Source: Semisulcospira habei (Eukaryota > Mollusca > Gastropoda > Semisulcospiridae). Taken from it: DNA of 64,000 nt. The position numbers were made by a program, and so were the translations under genes. The notes beneath the pieces are model-generated. The model did not search any database and was not told where the DNA came from. It saw nothing but the letters and a program-made list of their open reading frames with translations. Below are positions 58,242 through 64,000 of the stretch, one piece after another. How positions within the stretch are numbered: position 1 is the first letter of the stretch; the number at the start of each line of letters is the position of its first letter. The stretch lies in NCBI GenBank assembly GCA_036245525.1, contig BTPG01000008.1, forward strand, positions 31,229,812 to 31,293,811, read 5' to 3'.

Positions 58242-58494
58242 TTAACCTCTTCATTGTCGAGAAAAATAAAAAAGGTATAGATCCTCATGGGCCCCTGCAG
58301 TTGCGGGGGCTCATGAGGCTCAAAGCCTCGAGTTTGACTCATTCCAGGCTTAAGCCGCGTATCCGGAGGCTTCACGCCTCGAATGAGTCAAACTGCTCTG
58401 TATCCATGTTACTGTCACGGCTGATGATCGTGGACGTTGAATTTACACTGATTTCACAACGCAGGTCTGCGTCCACTGGCAGTGCAAGGGTTAA
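58242..58494. mobile_element. Family B MITE carrying a nested P1 hairpin
   Basis: TTAACCTCTTCATTGTCGAG to GCAGTGCAAGGGTTAA; central 'gcccctgcagttgcgggggc'. A P1 element (58332-58393) lies in its right half. Confidence 0.88.
58332..58393. mobile_element. Palindromic MITE, family P1, nested
   Basis: GTTTGACTCATTCCAGGC and GCCTCGAATGAGTCAAAC around GCGTATCCGG; the ends read TTGAC/GTCAA rather than TTAAC. Confidence 0.85.
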
Positions 58495-58686
58495 CTCCCT
58501 TATCTGCCGAAAAATGTTGAACACCATCCAATTGCAAGAGGCATTGATCCTCATGAGCCCCCGCCGTTGCGGGGGCTCATGAGGATCTATGCCTATTGCT
58601 AGAACCACTTTGTATCCATTTTCCTTTGACGGCGGAGGATGTTTGACGTTGAAGGGATGATGATTTCACTGGCAGTGAAGGGGTTC
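58491..58686. mobile_element. Palindromic MITE, family B
   Basis: Begins at the TTAA that ends the previous copy; 'gcccccgccgttgcgggggc' centre; ends GTGAAGGGGTTCA. Confidence 0.88.
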
Positions 58687-58804
58687 ATTTTGATGAAATA
58701 ATGATAATGCCAGACCGTGGTGAGCTTACGAGCCGCTGTGATGAGTAATTTAGTAATACCAACCACGGCCACCCTGTCACACGCCAATCAAACTACACGC
58801 CCAG

Positions 58805-58907
58805 CGCCGGCCAATCACTCTATATATATCCGCGATTTGCCTGACGTTGGGTAACATCGTAGGCTATTAACAGTTAAAGTACACAGACTCCAGCAGAAGC
58901 AGAAGAG
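58805..58907 (+). promoter_or_regulatory. CCAAT/TATA promoter and noncoding first exon
   Basis: GCCAATCA at 58809 and TATATATA at 58821 are followed at a normal distance by a probable start site near 58850 and an exon ending AGAAGAG at 58907 before donor GTGGGT. The likely next exon is at 62326, which carries the start codon. Confidence 0.55.
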
Positions 58908-59044
58908 GTGGGTATTCATTGATAGTGATTTTTTTCCAAGAAATTATGCGTAATTCATGAAATATAAAAGCATGAAAGTATATGATGTACATGTTACAAC
59001 ACCTTTGCACAAATATTTTATATTTCGGCCATCTGCTGTTGTTG

Positions 59045-59136
59045 TTAGCGCTTGGGGTGTCGGTAGAGGTTTTTGTCGCGATGATTCCTGTAGACTAAAA
59101 CCGCGACTGAATCCGCGACAGACACCCAAAGGGTTA
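59045..59136. mobile_element. Family D MITE
   Basis: CTTGGGGTGTCGGTAGAGG to GACACCCAAAGGGTTAA around 'gcgatgattcctgtag'. It lies in the presumed first intron of the secreted-protein gene. Confidence 0.85.
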
Positions 59137-59414
59137 ACGTTGTCGTCGTCGTAAGTCGCTTATTGGTTTGTTACGTGGTAGTCGTAGTATGATGCAATCA
59201 CACCAGACGCACGAACGTAGGGTTCTTGTAAAGAAACTTAACTCAGCTGCAACTCGTCACACGTGGCCTTAGGTTATAGACCAAACTCTAGGACCCAACA
59301 GCTATGGACGGCTGACTGACTCAGCGCGCACGCGTTGTGCCACTAACAGAGTCTACCGAAGCCTGACCGAAGCGACTGACCGCTGTAGTTACTTCCGGTA
59401 CGTCTGCTACCGCA

Positions 59415-60206
59415 ATGGACGTTACAGTTGAGCGAATTCTCATGGTAAGTAAAACAGTAAACTGTTCAAACAGTTATGATTTATTCCATCAAGTGAGAAC
59501 TTAAGTACATTTGCAGGTATCCCAGACTGACACAGATTTAAAAAAATATATGAGTATTCATTCCACTTCAGACAGAAAACGAAGCACTGTGGTCAGGCTA
59601 TCTGGACACGTGGGAATTCGCCAATGTTATGAAAACTTGTTTGGCTTTGATGTTGATAGGGCAATTTCTTATTTTGTGTAAACAAATTGCTGCTGTATGT
59701 TGCAATCTAATCAGCAATAACTGAATAATTCATAATTATATAAAGTTCGGCCCACAATATCAAGAATTATCCCCGTCGCGTTGGACCGTATGATGTGAGT
59801 GGGTGACCTTCCCGTGTTTGCTTGCTGTGTTGATGCTATTAACCTTGCATTGTTGATGCTATTCACCTTGCTGTTTCGATGCTTTTGCTGTGTTATTTGC
59901 TTCTGTGTTATCTGCTCTTATTGTGTTGATGGTATTTGCTTTTTCTGTGTTTTGATGCTTTTATGTTATTTGCTGTGTTGATGCATTTGCTGTGTTGATG
60001 CTTTTGCTATGTTATGCTGTGTTGATGCATTTGCTGTGTTGATGTATTTGCTGTGTTGATGTGTTTGCTGTGTTGATGTATTTGCTGTGTTGATGCATTA
60101 GCAGTGTCGATGCTTTTGCTGTGTTATTTGCTGTGTTGAAGTTCAAATGACTTCCATTTGTTTTGATTTTCAGGTTGAAGATGAACTGCTGGACTTGGAG
60201 TTGGAC
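59415..60206 (+). pseudogene. Inward split reading frame of the 2.2-kb element, plus strand
   Basis: ATG at 59415 opens 'MDVTVERILM', ending exactly at donor ATG/GTAAGT (59444). An acceptor TTTTCAG at 60173 leads in frame to 'VEDELLDLELD', after which a (TAA)n tract with a LINE-like tail interrupts it. Probably the remains of an element-encoded protein. Confidence 0.45.
59815..60140. repeat. Minisatellite with TTGCTGTGTTGATG-type units
   Basis: Irregular 12-16 bp units such as 'tttgctgtgttgatgca' are repeated more than a dozen times inside the putative intron. Confidence 0.85.
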
Positions 60207-60265
<59 letters not shown>

Positions 60266-60320
60266 TTATTTTATAAAGCGCAAAACCAAACTTATAGCTT
60301 GCTCTAAGCGCTCGTACGCA
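60207..60320. repeat. (TAA)n with CR1/L2-like 3' tail
   Basis: About 58 bp of TAA, then 'ttattttataaagcgcaaaa' and 'tctaagcgctcgtac'. It interrupts the plus-strand frame of the 2.2-kb element. Confidence 0.7.
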
Positions 60321-61056
60321 TACACACACAAGGATAAAATATTTAAACAATATGATAACATTATGAGATAAAATACGTTAAACATCATAAAAAATAGTCT
60401 ATATATATATGAAAAGACATGTTTTAAAAGAAATACAAATACAGACAAGCACACACACTCACACGCATAATTAAGAAATAACCTATATATAAACCTAAAA
60501 TATAAACAATGTTTAAAAGTAGCTTAACGTTAAAAGTTCTAAGTACTAACACACATAAAAAGTAATATGTTGGTAATAAAAACAATGTTTACCTATACTT
60601 AATAATATCTCTAATAAAACAATTCAAAAACCATACAGTGCCAAGCAAAACAATAAATAAAGGTAAAAAAATACCCTAACACTGATTAAATACACACACA
60701 CACACACAATACAACACACACACACACACACAATACAACACACACGCACATACACACACACACAATATAACACACACACTTTACGAAAGAACAACTTGTA
60801 ATACTCGTTACCTACACATATTTTGAAATATAACGCAAACACCTATCCCAAAACTAAATCCCCAGTTTGACATTAGGCCTTTACATGAACAACCACACTG
60901 GTTACAGAATCAGCATAACCTTCTCAAACCCAGGCTGTTTTCAAAACAGAATTCCAAAAGAAAAGCTTTTTTTGTGCCAAAACTAAATAACTTGATCTGT
61001 CCAAAAAAATTTCACTGTACTACAATTTGTCTGTGTGTGTGTGTGTTTCGCTCCTA

Positions 61057-61179
61057 CTACAAAACAAATATGAAAATAATATGATAATAATAATCTCCTG
61101 TACTGTGCGCCCTCCTTGCTCTTGATTTAGGAACTACCGAAGCTCTGGGACTGTCACTACTAGTGTCAATGTCACTCAT
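61057..61179 (-). pseudogene. Inward reading frame of the 2.2-kb element, minus strand
   Basis: ATG at 61179 opens 'MSDIDTSSDSPRASVVPKSR' followed by basic residues and a stop at 61057. The first 28 codons look like real coding sequence (acidic/Ser start, then basic stretch); the rest is T-rich and may be intron. Confidence 0.35.
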
Positions 61180-61495
61180 TTTGGAACACACTGTGGTTGA
61201 CTCTGGTATTAATTAGGGGTTTCAGAAATGGCTGACAAAAAAAATCTAAACACAGGGTTATAAACTCGACTGATTTTCCTATCGACGTATGCGTAGAAAA
61301 AAATTCAGATTGCTAAATAAAGACACAAAAATCGCGATTTTCAAACGACGCGTAACACTAGCAAAGACATCGGTCATTGAAACGTTAGCAACCGGAAGTG
61401 AAAACAGATTGCAGCTGAAAACGAGGCTGTCGGTGAACTTATTTAGCGCGCTGAGTCAGTCAGCCGTCCATAGCTGTTGGGTCCTAGACCAAACT

Positions 61496-62325
61496 GAAGT
61501 AACAGTTCCAACAATATTTTATTGCAGCGATGCGATCTCCACACAATGCATTCACAAATGCACACACTCTGATACACTGTCTCCTCTACAATGCATCAAC
61601 ACTTTTGACGCACTGCGTCTCTCATATAATGTACTCACATAATCCTAGCACGATCTTTTATACTATTACAGATTTCTAGAATAATCCAGCAAATTCGCAC
61701 ACAACCAATCAGAAAAGAAAACGTAACCAAAACTCGTTAACATTCATGAAAAAGAATACACTAAAATAAACTACAAAATTCCACAACTATTTAGGCCATC
61801 TTTGATTACGAAATGTAGCCGACACTTTGACGTCATATCTGAGGTCACTAGAATGATCGCGACCCTGCTCGAACCTTCCAGTCTAATGTAGGCGAAACTA
61901 CGCTTCACAACAAAAAGAATATGAATAGGACTATAAAGGTACGTAATTCTTATCCAAAATAACTCAAATGAATATCGGATCTTTCCTATGTTTAACACAC
62001 ACATGCTCTCAACGAATAACACAACCACAAACGTATCATGGTTGTTGTTGTTGTTGTGATTATTATTACTGTCGACGTCGTCGTCAATGGTGTTGTCGTC
62101 GTAGCTGATGCTGTTGTCAACAGACACTGCTGTATTGTTTGCAGTTTCGCTATCGTCATTCATGATGCTGTTGCCCGCAAATCGTATCTGATTGATTGCA
62201 TGAATGGTTGGCTAGTTGCTTGTTTGGTGAAATGGCTGATCAGCTAGTTGATTACTTGGCGGTAGAATTGCTTTACTGCTTTTTTGGTTGCTGGTTTGTC
62301 GTGGTCATTGTGGTCTGTGTTCCAG
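61496..62325. other. Presumed intron of the secreted-protein gene; nothing else seen
   Basis: Unique-looking A/T-rich sequence; (TGT)n and (GTC)n short tracts near 62040-62110. Confidence 0.45.
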
Positions 62326-62330
62326 AAGCG

Positions 62331-62435
62331 ATGAGGACGTGCATTGTATTCGTGGTGGCGCTGCTGTGCCTGGCCAGTGTGGCGTGTGCCGAGGAGGTGC
62401 ACCTGATATCGCCTCGCCTTGCCGCCCGCCAGTCG
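62331..62435 (+). CDS. Signal-peptide exon of a putative secreted protein (partial)
   Basis: An acceptor TTCCAG at 62325 is followed five bases later by ATG (62331) and 35 codons, ending at donor TCG/GTACGT (62435/62436). The peptide has a basic start, a hydrophobic core 'CIVFVVALLCLASVACA' and a likely cleavage after 'ACA', then 'EEVHLISPRLAARQ'. This is a standard secretion signal plus the beginning of a propeptide or mature chain. The rest must lie beyond hairpin and C-rich repeats, probably outside the window. The noncoding exon at 58850-58907 is the likely upstream partner. The function is unknown. Confidence 0.6.
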
Positions 62436-62475
62436 GTACGTCACTGTCGGCAAACGACATGAGGCCAGTTGCATA

Positions 62476-62566
62476 AGTGAGCTTAAACCCTGCTCAAGCC
62501 ACTACGCAAGGTGCTCCGCTATAGCGGAGCACCTTGCGTAGTGGCTTGCGCAGGGTTAAGCTCACT
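62476..62566. mobile_element. 91-bp near-perfect hairpin element
   Basis: 'agtgagcttaaaccctgctc' and its inverse with the centre 'gctccgctatagcggagc'. A half copy lies near 1436-1480. It starts 41 bp after the signal-peptide exon donor. Confidence 0.9.
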
Positions 62567-62609
62567 CATACAATGTCGGTTTCCTAAGCTTTTTGTCAAC
62601 TCAGAGATG

Positions 62610-62850
62610 AACTCAAAGGAGAAAGAACCTCGCTCAGAAAAGACAATTACAACACAATTTATTAATATAAAACTTTTTTTTAAATAGACAAACAAACAAG
62701 TATACAATTCAGTCGTTACTTGTCAAGTCAGCGAAGAAGCTTACCTGAAATATTAATAAATTGTTTTGTAACTGTCTCTCCTAAGCGTTTTTGTCGGGGG
62801 GATTTCTCCGTCGCGTTCTTCTCTGTATTGCACACGCTTGACAGTCACTC
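62610..62850. repeat. Fold-back repeat R
   Basis: 'aaaagacaattacaacacaa' then 'tttattaat', and later the inverse 'attaataaattgttttgta' with 'ctaagcgttttt'. Confidence 0.65.
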
Positions 62851-62940
62851 TTTTGAACTGGATTGCGATGTCGTCAGTTCATGTAGATTTGATTCATTCC
62901 CCTCTCCGAGAATCCGAGAAATCTACGCTTTCTTTCTCCC

Positions 62941-63025
62941 CGCCCCCCCCCCCCCCCCCCAACATCCCCCCCCCACATCCCCCCTCCCCCGCCCTCTCCC
63001 CCTCCCTCTCCCCCCTTCTCTTTTG
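62941..63025. repeat. C-rich tract
   Basis: Runs of C up to about 18 bases with CCCT spacers; quadruplex potential on the minus strand. Confidence 0.93.
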
Positions 63026-63099
63026 CTTCTCCTTCCTCCGCCGTGAGATGACCATAACGGCCTGTTGGGGTTAACCCAGCTAAATAACTAACGCTTCTT

Positions 63100-63575
63100 T
63101 TTCCTGAATGGCGCTGGGCTATATGTGCGTGACTTACTCCGAGGTGACGTCAATCAGTTTATTGGCGATTAAAGTTTAGAGTTATTTTGGGTTGTTTTGT
63201 TTCTTTGTTTTTGTTGTTTATTGTTGTTGTTGGTAGGGTTTTTTTTTTGTTTGTTTGTTTTTTTTGGTAGTTGTTTTGGGGGGTGGGGGTGGTGGTTAAT
63301 TCATTTATATTATTGAAGGAGGAATAATACACATAACTGTAATCCTTATGAGTGAGGTTTCGTTTGCAACGAACGACCTCAAACAACGAACGCACGGCGG
63401 ATAAGCAGTTTCTATCATAAGTATAGACAACACGCCAAATACCTTCACGCCTCTTGGAGGTACTTGGAGTGTTGTCTGTGTTTAAAGTTAAAACCGGTTG
63501 TCCGCCGGGACTTTGCTCTCGTTTGTTGTTGGAAGTCGTCCGACGTAAACGTTACCTATCATCTATTTTCTGGTA
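63100..63575. repeat. Diverged copy of the claudin-like 3' flank (47730-48440)
   Basis: Shares 'taaagtttagagt', 'gtgaggtttcgtttgcaac', 'cacggcggata', 'accttcacg' and 'tctattttctg' in the same order with 47730-48440. It has one copy of the unit duplicated there and no family A MITE. Confidence 0.75.
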
Positions 63576-63591
63576 CGTACCTTAACCCCTT

Positions 63592-63808
63592 CCCTGCCAA
63601 AGTACGTATACTGTACGTACATGTTTGTTTCTAAAATCTTGGTTCATTCATAGACCAAAAGTCAGCACCTTCCAAGAAACATGAATACAAATTGGTCTCA
63701 GCAAGAGGCATAGATCCTCATGAGCCCCTGCAGTCGCTGAGGCTCATGAGGATCTATGTCTTGCGGTTGGATCGTGTTCAATTTGTTCCTCGGCAGCGAA
63801 GGGGTTAA
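63592..63808. mobile_element. Palindromic MITE, family B
   Basis: TTAACCCCTTCCCTGCCAAAG to CGAAGGGGTTAA with 'gcccctgcagtcgctgaggc' at the centre. Confidence 0.92.
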
Positions 63809-63860
63809 TGCCCATTAGGACCGCAATTAATTCGTGTATTATATATATGATCGTAAATGT

Positions 63861-64000
63861 AACCCCTTAACTTCAGGGGCAAGACGAACTCCACCCAGCT
63901 GCAAGACATAAATCCTCATGAGCCCCCGCGGTCGCGGGGGCTCATGAGGATTTATGTCTCTTGATAGCTTTATGTCCCTTAAGCCTAATTTTTTCCCGCT
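63861..64000. mobile_element. Palindromic MITE, family B, cut by the window end
   Basis: AACCCCTTAACTTCAGGGGC at left and the perfect 'gcccccgcggtcgcgggggc' centre; the right end lies outside. Confidence 0.88.

Larger units (their letters stand above)
59288..61487. mobile_element. 2.2-kb DNA transposon with perfect 42-bp inverted ends
   Basis: Left end 59288-59329 starts CTAGGACCCAACAGCTATGG; the inverse occupies 61446-61487 without a mismatch over 42 bp. ACCAAACT is duplicated directly outside (59280-59287 and 61488-61495); the repeat can be read as 8 to 11 bp. Near each end a short reading frame points inward, one on each strand. An 8-bp duplication fits hAT or P elements and 9-11 bp fits Mutator-like ones; the superfamily is open. 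Confidence 0.85.

Noticed and set aside
57520..58375. Small frames at 57520-57735 and 58193-58375
   Set aside because: No motifs; the second overlaps a family B MITE.
61289..61642. 117-codon plus-strand frame crossing the right end of the 2.2-kb element
   Set aside because: It runs through the terminal inverted repeat and target duplication into the flank, so it cannot be one gene.

Overview
This window is animal nuclear DNA, most likely from a mollusc (probably a gastropod; this is inferred from repeat style and gene architecture, not proven). The signs are GT-AG split genes, very many long microsatellites, RTE/BovB-like and CR1/L2-like LINEs, and a dense population of short palindromic transposons. 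There are no operons, ribosome-binding sites or CRISPR arrays. I could not name a host gene by orthology, so no gene symbols are given.

Host genes are few. The clearest is a four-exon, plus-strand gene for a claudin/PMP22-type four-pass membrane protein (exons at 43297-43507, 45063-45197, 46627-46842 and 47167-47309; 234 residues). An inverted paralogue on the minus strand (10800 to 9005) keeps exons 1-3 and their splice sites, but exon 3 carries an in-frame TAA and no exon 4 is visible, so it looks like a pseudogene. A second probable host gene starts near 58850 (CCAAT and TATA boxes plus a noncoding exon) and continues at 62331 with a signal-peptide exon that splices out of the window.

Mobile DNA dominates. 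LINEs: a degenerate 3.9-kb element at 13.4-17.3 kb, a truncated relative at 20.5-21.2 kb and another degenerate relative at 32.1-35.8 kb; an RTE/BovB-like element with one intact 1021-codon ORF at 26.8-29.8 kb; a 5'-truncated insertion with a 12-bp target duplication at 7.4-8.0 kb; and a CR1/L2-like 3' end at 39.4-40.3 kb. DNA transposons: a 5.9-kb element (51192-57104) with matching terminal inverted repeats, whose split gene joins an OTU-type cysteine protease region to an RNase-H-like transposase-like protein; a 2.2-kb element (59288-61487) with perfect 42-bp inverted repeats and an 8-bp target duplication; a 588-bp PIF/Harbinger-like element; a 617-bp element; and hAT-like MITEs.

The most abundant component is a set of short near-perfect hairpin elements. 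I sort them by eye into family A (central hairpin with GGCGCC, arms with TCGACCATGATA), B (GGGGGCTCATGAGGATC), C (CCCAATGCGC), D (GTCGGTAGCGG), E (GACGAGCAAAAG) and P1 (CTCATTCGAGACG), plus single hairpins. A, B, P1 and many D copies end in TTAACCC/TTAACTC...GGGTTAA/GAGTTAA. That is the piggyBac/looper-type TTAA signature, so these otherwise unrelated hairpins probably share one mobilising transposase. Several copies sit head to tail sharing a single TTAA. All family assignments come from reading the sequence without alignment software, so boundaries are approximate unless stated.
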